From: Neptunitalea chrysea
GTDB taxonomy: Bacteria; Bacteroidota; Bacteroidia; Flavobacteriales; Flavobacteriaceae
DNA length: 64,000 nucleotides
Assembly (NCBI RefSeq): GCF_027924145.1
Contig: NZ_BRVP01000005.1
Coordinates: 1-64,000, forward strand
Reading direction: 5' to 3'
Shown: piece after piece, positions 43,645 to 52,706 of the stretch
Layout: each line of letters opens with the position of its first letter
How positions within the stretch are numbered: the stretch's first letter is position 1
Translations under genes and position numbers: made by a program
The notes under the pieces: generated by a model
The model's database searches: none
What the model was told of the DNA's origin: nothing
The model's input: the letters and a program-made list of their open reading frames with translations, nothing else

Positions 43645-44730
43645 ATGAAAAAAAGAGCAAAGATATTTTTAGGTTTTAGCGTAGGACTGGTGTTCATATG
43701 TAGCATTTCCTGTGATGAAAAACCGAAAGAAAATAAGAATACAGAAAAAAGCGGAGGGAAGAAGTATCTTACTTCTCCTTTGATAGAAGATTTATTTACT
43801 GCCGATCCTTCGGCACATGTTTTTGAAAATAAAATTTATATTTACCCATCTCATGATATTGATGCAGAGATTCCTGAAAATGATAATGGAGATCACTTTG
43901 CGATGAAGGATTATCATGTGTATTCTATGGATAGTATTGGGGGAAAGGTTACAGATCATGGAATGGTATTAGATGTTTCGGATGTACCTTGGGCTAAAAG
44001 ACAAATGTGGGCACCGGATGCAGCTTATAAAGACGGAACGTATTTTTTGTATTTCCCTGCCAAAGATGCCAATGATATTTTTAGAATCGGAGTAGCAACT
44101 TCTGATACTCCTTACGGACCCTTTAAACCACAAAAAGAACCTATTTTAGGAAGTTTTAGTATTGATCCGGCGGTCTTTACCGATACTGATGGAAGTACTT
44201 ATATGTATTTTGGCGGTATATGGGGAGGACAGCTTCAACGATGGACCAATGGTATATACGATTCAGAAGGTTCAATGACAGATTTAGAGGTAGATTCTCT
44301 GCCAGCTCTTAGTTGTAAGGTAGCTAAGCTTAGCTCCAATATGTTGAAGTTCGATGAGCCTGTAAGAGATGTTATTATTCTTGATAGCTTGGGACAAGAA
44401 TTACGAACAGGGGATTATGATAGACGATTTTTTGAGGGTTCTTGGATGCATAAGTATCATGGTAAGTATTACTTTTCGTATTCTACTGGTGATACGCATT
44501 ACTTAGCATATGCTATAGGAGAATCTCCTTTAGGACCACTTACTTATGCAGGACATTTTATGACTCCGGTTCAAGGATGGACTACGCATCATTCTATTAT
44601 TGAAAGTAATGGAAAATGGTACCTTTTTTATCATGACACCGAACTATCTGGTAAAACTTGGTTACGAAATATTAAAGTAACAGAATTAGAGCATCTGCCT
44701 GATGGAACATTGAAAATGATTTATCCATAA
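43645..44730 (+). CDS. GH43 family glycoside hydrolase (xylosidase/arabinofuranosidase)
   Basis: 361 residues. A lipoprotein signal (lipid Cys23 in ICSISCDEK) precedes the five-bladed propeller. The catalytic set is Asp54 in FTADPSAHVF (base), Asp174 in FSIDPAVFTD (pKa adjuster) and Glu264 in RRFFEGSWMHKY (acid). In this context it most likely trims xylo-oligosaccharides or arabinose side groups; the subfamily was not assigned with confidence. It is 226 bases after xylA, so it may be read from the GH10 promoter or from an unseen one. Confidence 0.93.
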   Translation: MKKRAKIFLGFSVGLVFICSISCDEKPKENKNTEKSGGKKYLTSPLIEDLFTADPSAHVFENKIYIYPSHDIDAEIPENDNGDHFAMKDYHVYSMDSIGGKVTDHGMVLDVSDVPWAKRQMWAPDAAYKDGTYFLYFPAKDANDIFRIGVATSDTPYGPFKPQKEPILGSFSIDPAVFTDTDGSTYMYFGGIWGGQLQRWTNGIYDSEGSMTDLEVDSLPALSCKVAKLSSNMLKFDEPVRDVIILDSLGQELRTGDYDRRFFEGSWMHKYHGKYYFSYSTGDTHYLAYAIGESPLGPLTYAGHFMTPVQGWTTHHSIIESNGKWYLFYHDTELSGKTWLRNIKVTELEHLPDGTLKMIYP

Positions 44731-45123
44731 TTATAGATATATTTATTTGTTTGTTGTTAAAAGAGATATTTTCTGGGCTTAGAAAATATCTCTTTTTGTT
44801 TTGAATAGCATTTAGAATTTAATCTTTAAAAAGAAGTTAAGTAAAACGGAATAGAAGAAAATATGAGGAATATCTTTTTCTTGTAAATATGGGTGGGTAG
44901 GATTATAAATACTCTGCTCTATCATTAAAGATATTAATCAGGTAGTATTCGAAACAGTTGATATCCAATATCTATAGTGTTGCTCAAAATAGGGGATAAG
45001 ACCGTGTATTTAGCCTCGTTCAAAATAAGCAAAATCGATGTCATGGGGGAATCTTCTGTGGTATGTTTTGGGTATGGCCGATACGCAAAACAATGAAAGG
45101 TGCTAATGTAAATATCGTAAAGG
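44731..45123. other. convergent intergenic region with a spaced repeat
   Basis: Contains the bidirectional terminator listed separately and, further on, two TCAAAATA copies at 44984 and 45020 (36-bp period; both in a T/C-T-C-AAAATA-A/G-G context). No ORF can be supported. It could hold the remains of another promoter. Confidence 0.35.
44759..44797. terminator. bidirectional terminator between GH43 and GH2
   Basis: AAAAGAGATATTTTCT pairs with AGAAAATATCTCTTTT around GGGCTT: a 16-bp stem, T-rich on both exits. It lies 30 bases after the GH43 stop and would also stop transcripts of the convergent GH2 operon. Confidence 0.9.
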
Positions 45124-47874
45124 TCATTGGATTACGGAATGAATGTTAATTTGTGCGGATTGAAGTCCGGAAGCTCTTGCAGTAAGTTGAATTATACCAG
45201 GAGTATTTGTAGATTTTAGGATAGCAAGAATTTTTCCATTAAAGGCGTTTCTTTTAGACGATCCAAAAGAAGTCATATCTGAAGGATCCCCATTATCTGA
45301 AGCGATAAATACCCCAGGACCACTTATTTCAAAAGAGATCTCGTTATTTGCGGTGGGTACAGGAATCCCTTTAGCGTCTACTACTTGAACAGTAACGAAA
45401 CAGAGATCTTCCCCATTAGCAATCATTTGAGTAGAAACTGTTTCAATTTTTAACTGGTGTGGAGCCATAGAAGTTGTTACACTATCTTCAGCCCACTTTT
45501 GTCCGTTCTTGTAGGCTATTACTTTTAGTGTTCCAGGGTTGTATTTAATAGTATCCCAGCGTAGACGATATTCATAAGCGCCTTTTTTCTTTCTTCCCAT
45601 GGACTTTCCATTTAGAAATAATTCAGCTTCATCCCCAGAAGTAAAAACATGTACTGGAGTTTTTTTACCAATACGATCCGGCCAATTCCAATGGGGAAGA
45701 ATATGAGCCATCGGAAAATTTGGACGCCATTTAGACTGGTACAAATAAAAACGATCTTTTTTAAATCCAGCTAAATCAATAACTCCATAATAAGAGCTTC
45801 TTGCCAAGTAATAAGGGGAGGGTTCTCCAAGATAGTCCCAACCACTCCATACAAACCCACCTGCCACGTAAGGATGTTGATCGAGTGAGGCAAAGACTTT
45901 ATCAGCCGATGACCCAAAAGGAGCTGTGTATAACTCATAAGCACTAACATGCATGTTTTTGGAATCCCCTCCGGTACTATCCGATACAGGAGCACTGATT
46001 CGTTCTGTTACAGGGAATATATAAGTGCCACGACTACTAAGTGCCGCAGCATTTTCGCTACTTAAAATTACTTTATCAGGAAAGGTTTTATGAAATTTAG
46101 GGTATAAAGGAGCTGTATTAATTCCTTTGAGGTGTGCATAAGCGGGTGCATTTCGGATGCCTTCACCTTGGTAGTTAAGGCTAATAACATCGAGGGTTTC
46201 GGGCAAAGGCATATCAGGTTTAGCGTAATTCATAGATGCGGTCACAGGTCTTGTAGGATCTTCTTCTTTTACAATCAACTTAAGGCGTTTAGATATTTCA
46301 GCACCTGATATTCCGGTATATTGTTCTCCCACTTCATTGCCTGTACTCCATATAATTATGGAAGGATGATTTTTATCTCTTCTAACCCAGGCTCTCACAT
46401 CTTGTTCATACCAGTCGTCAAATATTAAATGAAAATCATGCGGATTCTTTTTACGCTGCCATCCATCAAACATTTCATCTACTACTAGAAAACCCATTTT
46501 ATCGGTTAAATCTAGAAGCTCTGGTGCAGGAGGGTTATGCGCTAGGCGAATGGCATTAACGCCCATTTCTGCAAGCATAGTAAGTTGTCTTTTAGCTGCT
46601 TTTACATTAAAAGCAGCACCTAAACTACCGAGGTCATGGTGTTGATTGACTCCCTGGATATATATTTTTTCTCCATTGACAAAAATACCTTTGTTGGCAT
46701 CATAAGAAATAGTTCGTACCCCAAAGGTAGTTTCATAACGATCTATAATCTGACCGTTATTCTTTACTTCTGTAACAGCCACATAGAGGTTGGGAGATTG
46801 AGTAGGGGGAGGGCCCCAGAGTTTAGGATTTTGTAACGTTACCTTTGAAGAAAAAAGTGATGTATGGTAAGCATCAACGGTACAAGATTGTATAGGAAAC
46901 GAAGTAATGACTTTATTCAAGTCTTCTGACTCGTAAATTTTGGTTAGAATTTCAACAGGCATTTTCTGGCCCGAGGTGTTTTTAAGCTTGACATCCATAG
47001 AAATTATGGCAGATGCCGATGATACATCTGTTGATGTAATGCGGGTTCCCCAATGATCAATATGTAGGCTATGAGTTTTAACGAGCCAAACATTTCTGTA
47101 AATACCGCCGCCAGGATACCACCTGGAGGAATGGTTAGGGTTGTCTATTCTAATGGCAATTTGGTTTGGAGCACCAAAATTTAGATACGGAGTCAAAGCA
47201 ACTCTCCAAGAACTATATCCATAAGGCCATCCGCCAACTAAATGTCCGTTAACCCAAACAATTGCATAGGACATGGCTCCATCAAGATCTAAATAAATAC
47301 TTTTCCCCTGATCTGAAATTGGGATATCTATTTTTTTACGATACCACGCTATCCCGTCGCTAGGGAGACGTCCCATTCCACCTCCAACTTTTGCATTCCA
47401 CCCCTCCATAAAAGGACCATTTATAGCCCAATCATGAGGTAAATTAACTTGTTCCCAAGCGCTATCATCAAAGTCATATTGAACAAAAGGAAAATTAGAT
47501 CCAGGGTCTCCTTGTGGTCTTTTGTAATGTTTTGATGAGTCTGCTAAAAACTCATTACCAGTAGGTAAAATGTATGGTTTTAACACGTGGTTATCAGCTG
47601 TCATTATCTCAGGAGCTGTAGGTTCCTGATCAGCCGGACGCGCTTCTTGTATTTCTTTTATTTCAGGACGCAGATCATAACATAAGCTATCTGCTGTTTT
47701 TTCGCTATCATATTTAAAAAATGTCCAACCATTATTTAAGCTTATGCGTTCTCTTGGAGGAGACAAAGGAGATGTTATTTTGGAATTACATGAAGAAAGG
47801 AGTGCTAAAATAAAAAGATTTTGGATCCACTTTCTATATTTTTTATGGGTATTAGCATGTGTCATAGGTTTCAT
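45124..47874 (-). CDS. GH2 family glycoside hydrolase, lipoprotein
   Basis: 916 residues, the last gene of the GH67 operon. The N-terminus ends in LALLSSCNSK, a lipoprotein signal. Domains in order: GH2 sugar-binding jelly roll (about 110-270, with AWYRKKIDIP and LDLDGAMSYAIVWVNG), an immunoglobulin-like linker (about 275-385), the TIM barrel (about 390-690) with acid/base Glu514 in WSTGNEVGEQ and nucleophile Glu607 in ILSSENAAALSSRG, then DUF4982-like and Big-like C-terminal domains. Family members are beta-galactosidases or other exo-enzymes; the specificity is open. In a xylan locus it may remove a terminal beta-linked sugar from side chains. Confidence 0.9.
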   Translation of the reverse strand: MKPMTHANTHKKYRKWIQNLFILALLSSCNSKITSPLSPPRERISLNNGWTFFKYDSEKTADSLCYDLRPEIKEIQEARPADQEPTAPEIMTADNHVLKPYILPTGNEFLADSSKHYKRPQGDPGSNFPFVQYDFDDSAWEQVNLPHDWAINGPFMEGWNAKVGGGMGRLPSDGIAWYRKKIDIPISDQGKSIYLDLDGAMSYAIVWVNGHLVGGWPYGYSSWRVALTPYLNFGAPNQIAIRIDNPNHSSRWYPGGGIYRNVWLVKTHSLHIDHWGTRITSTDVSSASAIISMDVKLKNTSGQKMPVEILTKIYESEDLNKVITSFPIQSCTVDAYHTSLFSSKVTLQNPKLWGPPPTQSPNLYVAVTEVKNNGQIIDRYETTFGVRTISYDANKGIFVNGEKIYIQGVNQHHDLGSLGAAFNVKAAKRQLTMLAEMGVNAIRLAHNPPAPELLDLTDKMGFLVVDEMFDGWQRKKNPHDFHLIFDDWYEQDVRAWVRRDKNHPSIIIWSTGNEVGEQYTGISGAEISKRLKLIVKEEDPTRPVTASMNYAKPDMPLPETLDVISLNYQGEGIRNAPAYAHLKGINTAPLYPKFHKTFPDKVILSSENAAALSSRGTYIFPVTERISAPVSDSTGGDSKNMHVSAYELYTAPFGSSADKVFASLDQHPYVAGGFVWSGWDYLGEPSPYYLARSSYYGVIDLAGFKKDRFYLYQSKWRPNFPMAHILPHWNWPDRIGKKTPVHVFTSGDEAELFLNGKSMGRKKKGAYEYRLRWDTIKYNPGTLKVIAYKNGQKWAEDSVTTSMAPHQLKIETVSTQMIANGEDLCFVTVQVVDAKGIPVPTANNEISFEISGPGVFIASDNGDPSDMTSFGSSKRNAFNGKILAILKSTNTPGIIQLTARASGLQSAQINIHSVIQ

Positions 47875-47877
47875 AAT

Positions 47878-50682
47878 TTACTTTTGATAAATACTTTCAA
47901 TTGGAGATAAATAGGTATGGAGTTGCTTGGTTGTAAATACAATTTGTTGTAGGACAACACCTGGATCAATAGCATAAATTGTTAAGGTGTGTGCCCCTTC
48001 ACTCAGTAACTCGTCTGTATGTACTTGTATACAATGATTACGGACCATATCATTCCAGTTATCGTTGGTGTCTTTTAGAAGCGTTAGTGTTGTTGGTTCA
48101 TTGTCATCAATAGCGTAAGCAAATTGGAGTCCCCCTTTATTCATAAAATCCAACGTAGGAGATACATAAAATAATAGCGTACGTGACTCATTGCTTTGAA
48201 CCGTAAACGCATAAGTTACCTTGTCCTGAAGGGTTATACTATCGGAAAACATTTTTACAGGTCTTATAGCGGAGTCTTTTCTACCTAGATATGGAATTTG
48301 TTCCCATCCACTGTTAGAGTTAAAATGGGTTGCCTTAAAGCTTACTACATCATTGTATTCAACAAAACCTTTAGGAGTAAAGCTATAAGGAACGAAGTCT
48401 ACTTTTATTGTAGCGGACCGCTTGGGGGAGGTAATCTTAAATACCCCTTTTTGTATGTGGGATAGAATTTGCGACTCTTTCACTTTTACATACACCGTAT
48501 AAACGGAGTCTACCGTTCCTTTTGTAGCAGAGAGGGAAAGCCATTTAGGTACATTCTTTATCTGAAATTTAAAAGGTTTTTTTCCTTGATTAAAAATTTG
48601 AAAACTTGTCTGTTGATGTAGGCTGTCCAATGGAGGAAGCGTAAGAATCTTTGTACTGGGAAAATAATTTATTTGGTTAGGAACAGCAATTCCCATTAGT
48701 CCTTCATCTGGTAATTCAATAGTATAAGTATCTGGTACTATATTTTCTTTTGGATCAGACCAGGAAGAATAACCAATATGGGTTTGATCCATAAAATGAT
48801 CCCACTTTCCATGATTGAGTAAATGGTATTTTTTTGAAAGTGTTGCATCCTTTTGAAATAACTGTTGCACTTGTTTACCATACTTATTTGTGGTATTGCG
48901 TTTTTCTACAGCATACATTTTGTTTTTAGCGGAAGCAACATACATTTTAGTTAAGTTTGCAACAGCATTTACAGGATATTGAACCAATTGATAATAGGCT
49001 GATTGATATGTTGATGGTAATAGATTGGCTATACTGTCTGCTTTTGCATTCATTACGTCATATTCTGAAGTAATAAGGTTCGCCTCATTATTATAGGATA
49101 AACTGTATGTTTTTTCAGAAAGTAATTCTGGAGTTCTTCGACTGTTGTAGGTTGTATATTTTTGGAGTAGCGCTCCGATGGTTTTGGCATGGGCTGTGCC
49201 AAATTGTATTGCTGCCCAATTTTCTGGATATTTTTCCAGCTCTTTTAGACCTATTTTTTCAGGATTCCAAGCATAGTCTAAGAAGAAGTTAATTGGGTAT
49301 TCCATAGGTTTGATATCACCTACATTTACAATCCATATTTTTCTGGCTTGGTAGGCATAAGCTAAAGACATTTGTTCATAGATCCGCGAAATTTGAGTAA
49401 CATTGATCCATTTATAGCTTCTAGGGGCCCCTACATAATCCAAATGGTAATAGATTCCGTACCCTCCTTTGCGGGGAGGAGCTTTTGGATTTGGTAACAT
49501 TCTTAAATTCCCCCAATTATCATCAGATAGTAAGAGTGTAACATCATCAGGCACTCGCATTCCTTGATCGTAATATTCTTGTACTTCTTTATATAAAGCC
49601 CAAACTTGCGGAGTTTCTTCAGCAGGCTTTTCGGTTACCTCTTCAATAATAAGACGTTGGTTTTTTACAATATTTTCAAGTAATTCAATAGCGGTTCCCT
49701 TCGTCATCGGTTCGTCTCCATCTCCTCGCATGCCTACGGTTACAATGCTTTCATAGTCTTGCATTCGTTGTATTCCTTTTTTCCAGAAGGCATTTAATTG
49801 CTCGGAATTTGTTGTATAATTCCATTCTCCTATTCCATATCTTCTCCATTCATCATGAGCTCTCATTAAAGGCTCATGATGAGAGGTACTTATCACAACA
49901 CCATATCGATTGGCTATTTCAGGGTTAAGAATATCATCGTCGTAAAAAGCTTTTCCCCACATAGCGGGCCATAAAAAATTTCCTTTGAGTCGTAAGATTA
50001 ATTCAAAAACTTTTTCGTAAAACTGATGGTTGAACCCCCCAAATTTTTCATAAGCCCAATTGGTTAAGGAAGGAGCTTCATCATTTATAAAAATACCTCT
50101 GTATTGTACCTTTGGCCCTGGATCACTAAAATTGATAGCTTTGAGATATAATTCTTCTGAATGGGGGATAGGTACATCTGCCCACCAATACCATGGGGAT
50201 ACTCCAATTTTTTTAGAGAGTTCATAAATTCCGTATATAGTGCCACGTTTATCACTTCCTAAAATATAGATATTATGAGGATTTGATGGGCTTTGAGTTA
50301 TCAGGTAAGCCTCCCATTTTGATTTGATACCGGAAGTATCAATATGATCGGCCACCACAAGGCTGTCAATAAAGGGAGAGTGTAAGCTACCAACAATTAT
50401 GTTGTAATGCTCAAGTTGGTTGTAAACAATTTCACAATCCTTTTTTGTAACCTTTTTAAGATCTGCTTTAAGATTATTCAGGGCAATTTTAATTCCTTCA
50501 TAATCATTGGTATCCATGACAAGAGTGGCGGTTGAATTTTCAGTCACCAAAGGAAAAGTACTCCCATCTGTTTTTGTATAAGAGACTTCAAAAATTTGAG
50601 CGGTCATTTGTATGGGCAGGCAAATTAGCATCAACAGCAGGCCGAATAGGCAACTATTTTTGCATTTAGTGGTAAGATTCAT
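47878..50682 (-). CDS. GH115 alpha-1,2-glucuronidase
   Basis: About 934 residues with a signal peptide ending in PIQMTAQ. The family signatures GTIYGIYELSKKIGVSPWYW, WADVPIPHSEELYLKAINFS, YRGIFINDEAPSLTNWAYEK, NHQFYEKVFELILRLKGNFL and WPAMWGKAFYDDD are clear, as is the C-terminal Ig/CBM-like region. GH115 removes (4-O-methyl)glucuronic acid from internal and terminal xylose units of xylan. I start at the ATG (MNLTTKCKN) since that gives a clean signal peptide; the longer ORF begins with GTG. It follows uxuA by about 90 bases and GH2 by 3 bases. Confidence 0.95.
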   Translation of the reverse strand: MNLTTKCKNSCLFGLLLMLICLPIQMTAQIFEVSYTKTDGSTFPLVTENSTATLVMDTNDYEGIKIALNNLKADLKKVTKKDCEIVYNQLEHYNIIVGSLHSPFIDSLVVADHIDTSGIKSKWEAYLITQSPSNPHNIYILGSDKRGTIYGIYELSKKIGVSPWYWWADVPIPHSEELYLKAINFSDPGPKVQYRGIFINDEAPSLTNWAYEKFGGFNHQFYEKVFELILRLKGNFLWPAMWGKAFYDDDILNPEIANRYGVVISTSHHEPLMRAHDEWRRYGIGEWNYTTNSEQLNAFWKKGIQRMQDYESIVTVGMRGDGDEPMTKGTAIELLENIVKNQRLIIEEVTEKPAEETPQVWALYKEVQEYYDQGMRVPDDVTLLLSDDNWGNLRMLPNPKAPPRKGGYGIYYHLDYVGAPRSYKWINVTQISRIYEQMSLAYAYQARKIWIVNVGDIKPMEYPINFFLDYAWNPEKIGLKELEKYPENWAAIQFGTAHAKTIGALLQKYTTYNSRRTPELLSEKTYSLSYNNEANLITSEYDVMNAKADSIANLLPSTYQSAYYQLVQYPVNAVANLTKMYVASAKNKMYAVEKRNTTNKYGKQVQQLFQKDATLSKKYHLLNHGKWDHFMDQTHIGYSSWSDPKENIVPDTYTIELPDEGLMGIAVPNQINYFPSTKILTLPPLDSLHQQTSFQIFNQGKKPFKFQIKNVPKWLSLSATKGTVDSVYTVYVKVKESQILSHIQKGVFKITSPKRSATIKVDFVPYSFTPKGFVEYNDVVSFKATHFNSNSGWEQIPYLGRKDSAIRPVKMFSDSITLQDKVTYAFTVQSNESRTLLFYVSPTLDFMNKGGLQFAYAIDDNEPTTLTLLKDTNDNWNDMVRNHCIQVHTDELLSEGAHTLTIYAIDPGVVLQQIVFTTKQLHTYLSPIESIYQK

Positions 50683-50772
50683 AGTATTATAACGTTTTCG
50701 GTAATTGATGCATAATGTCAATAGTAAAGGATAGAATTTAACTGTATCGATCACATAATAATGTGTTGTAAT

Positions 50773-51954
50773 TTATATTGAATTTTCAACGTTGTCTATC
50801 AATCCTACCTCGAGTCCTGTTAGCTCAGCAAGACCTTTGAGACGACCAATAAAGGAATATCCTGCGTAATAGGGTTTCTCTTTTTCAAGAGAGTGCAGGT
50901 AACCATGATCTGGGCGCATCGGAATTTGTTTGCCGGTATGTCTTGTATATTGTAGAATTAGCTTCATAATTGTCTTCATAGGAACATCTCCTTCAAGATG
51001 GTTTGATTCATAAAAAACACCGTTAGATGATTTAGTAACATTCCTTAAATGTAAAAAGTGAATGCGCTCTTTATGAGTTTCAAATATCGAAACTAAAGAG
51101 GTTGCGTTACCAGCACCTAAAGAACCAGTACAATAACATAGACCATTGGAAGGAGAGGGAACTTGTGAGAATATAAAATTCAATTGTTGCGCTGTACTTA
51201 CAATACGAGGAAGTCCTAGTATTGAAAATGGAGGATCATCTGGGTGAATCGCCAGTTTAATTCCAAGAGCTTCTGCAGTGGGACATATTGCTTTTAAAAA
51301 AGCAATCAAGTTGTTTTGCAGATCTTTAGTGCTAATTTTTTGATATTCTTTTATTTGCTCTAGTAATTGTTGTAACGTAAAGTTATCGTTACTACCGGGG
51401 AGCCCTAATAAAATGCTTTTAGAAAGTGCAGACTTGTCAGCTTCTGACATGGAGATATAATATGCTTTTGCTTCTTGAATCTCAGGCTGCGTGTAGTCTT
51501 GACTAGCTAAAGGTCTTTGTAATATAAATAAATCAAAAACGCTAAATTTTACAGGATTAAAAAGAAGAACTTCTGCTCCTAGGTGATTTTTAAAAAAATG
51601 ATCGGTGCGAACCCAATCTAATACAGGCATGAAATTGTAAGTAACAACTTTAATCCCTTGCTCGGCGAGATGCTTTAAACTAGTGATATAGTTTTCGATA
51701 AGTTTCTCGAAGTTTCCTGTTCTTTGTTTTATGTGTTCATGAACAGGTAGGCTTTCTACTACTTCCCATGTCAATCCATCACTTTCAATAATTTGTTTTG
51801 TGTTGGCTATTTCTTCTTTAGACCATATTTCTCCTACCGGAATGTGGTGTAATGAGGTTACAATTCCTGTAATTCCAGCTTGTTTGAGATCGGATAGGCT
51901 TAGGATATCTCCCGCTCCGTACCACCGCATTGTTTTTATTATATTACTTTTCAT
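50773..51954 (-). CDS. uxuA: mannonate dehydratase
   Basis: 393 residues. Dehydrates D-mannonate to 2-keto-3-deoxy-D-gluconate. Signatures: TMRWYGAGDILSLSDLKQAG, SLHHIPVGEIWSKEEI, VTYNFMPVLDWVRTDH, KLAIHPDDPPFSILGLPRIV, GLCYCTGSLGAGN and MRPDHGYLHSLEKEKPYYAG. It has the metal-binding His and Cys residues expected. Its start overlaps the SDR stop (TAATG), so it follows the SDR in the same operon. A glucuronate isomerase (uxaC) is not seen in the window. Confidence 0.97.
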   Translation of the reverse strand: MKSNIIKTMRWYGAGDILSLSDLKQAGITGIVTSLHHIPVGEIWSKEEIANTKQIIESDGLTWEVVESLPVHEHIKQRTGNFEKLIENYITSLKHLAEQGIKVVTYNFMPVLDWVRTDHFFKNHLGAEVLLFNPVKFSVFDLFILQRPLASQDYTQPEIQEAKAYYISMSEADKSALSKSILLGLPGSNDNFTLQQLLEQIKEYQKISTKDLQNNLIAFLKAICPTAEALGIKLAIHPDDPPFSILGLPRIVSTAQQLNFIFSQVPSPSNGLCYCTGSLGAGNATSLVSIFETHKERIHFLHLRNVTKSSNGVFYESNHLEGDVPMKTIMKLILQYTRHTGKQIPMRPDHGYLHSLEKEKPYYAGYSFIGRLKGLAELTGLEVGLIDNVENSI

Positions 51955-52697
51955 TAAAACCCAATTGAGTTACCTCCATCTATTGGTAAAATGGTTCCGG
52001 TAGTGTATTTTGCAGCTTCTGAGGCATAATAGAAAACAGCTTCAGCAATATCTGAGGGCTCTCCGAGTTTATTTAAAGGAGTTCTACTGAGTACTTTGTG
52101 CTTTCTATCTGGATCATTATCTAGCGCTTTAGAAGACATGTTTGTTTTTATAAACCCTGGAGCAACACAGTTTACCCGTATACCGTAAGGGGCTAAATCT
52201 ACAGCCATAGACCTTGTAAGTCCTTCTATCGCGGCTTTACTAGCGCTATAGGCAGGTACTTGCGGAATACCATATATAGCGGCCATAGAACTTATATTAA
52301 CAATAGATCCTTTGAGTTGTCCTTGCATTACACTGGCCACTTCACGACTTATTACAAAAACACTGGTGAGGTTGGTATGAATGATGTCTTGAAATTCTGA
52401 TGTGGTAACTTCGAAGAAGTCCTTTTTCATGTTAATTCCCGCATTGTTTATCAAGATATCAATATGCCCTTCTTTCTTTTTTATGTGATGAATTATATCG
52501 GGTATTTTAGAAAGGTCTGTAAGATCGTGAAGAATATAGTTGGCATTAGTTCCTAAAGCTTCACAAGCGAGCTTTGTTTTTTCTTCATTTCTTCCAATGA
52601 TGTAAGTGCGGATGTTTTCAGCACATAATTTCTTAGCAATAGCAAAACCAAGTCCGGCATTACCTCCGGTTACAATGGCAACTTTATTTGTTTTCAT
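51954..52697 (-). CDS. SDR oxidoreductase, probable fructuronate reductase
   Basis: 247 residues of the classical short-chain dehydrogenase family. The NAD(P) loop is VTGGNAGLGFAIAKKL, the structural motif INNAGINMKKDF, the catalytic Ser in IVNISSMAAIYG and Tyr/Lys in YSASKAAIEGLTRS. The end PIDGGNSIGF is typical of 2-keto-sugar reductases. Coupling with uxuA makes D-fructuronate to D-mannonate reduction the most likely task (the UxuB function in Bacteroidota); substrate is inferred from context. Confidence 0.85.
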   Translation of the reverse strand: MKTNKVAIVTGGNAGLGFAIAKKLCAENIRTYIIGRNEEKTKLACEALGTNANYILHDLTDLSKIPDIIHHIKKKEGHIDILINNAGINMKKDFFEVTTSEFQDIIHTNLTSVFVISREVASVMQGQLKGSIVNISSMAAIYGIPQVPAYSASKAAIEGLTRSMAVDLAPYGIRVNCVAPGFIKTNMSSKALDNDPDRKHKVLSRTPLNKLGEPSDIAEAVFYYASEAAKYTTGTILPIDGGNSIGF

Positions 52698-52706
52698 ATA
52701 ATAAGA

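Noticed and set aside
45035-45123. 28-codon minus-strand peptide just after GH2
   Set aside because: It has no recognisable family and no promoter of its own, and it is too short to support from sequence alone.
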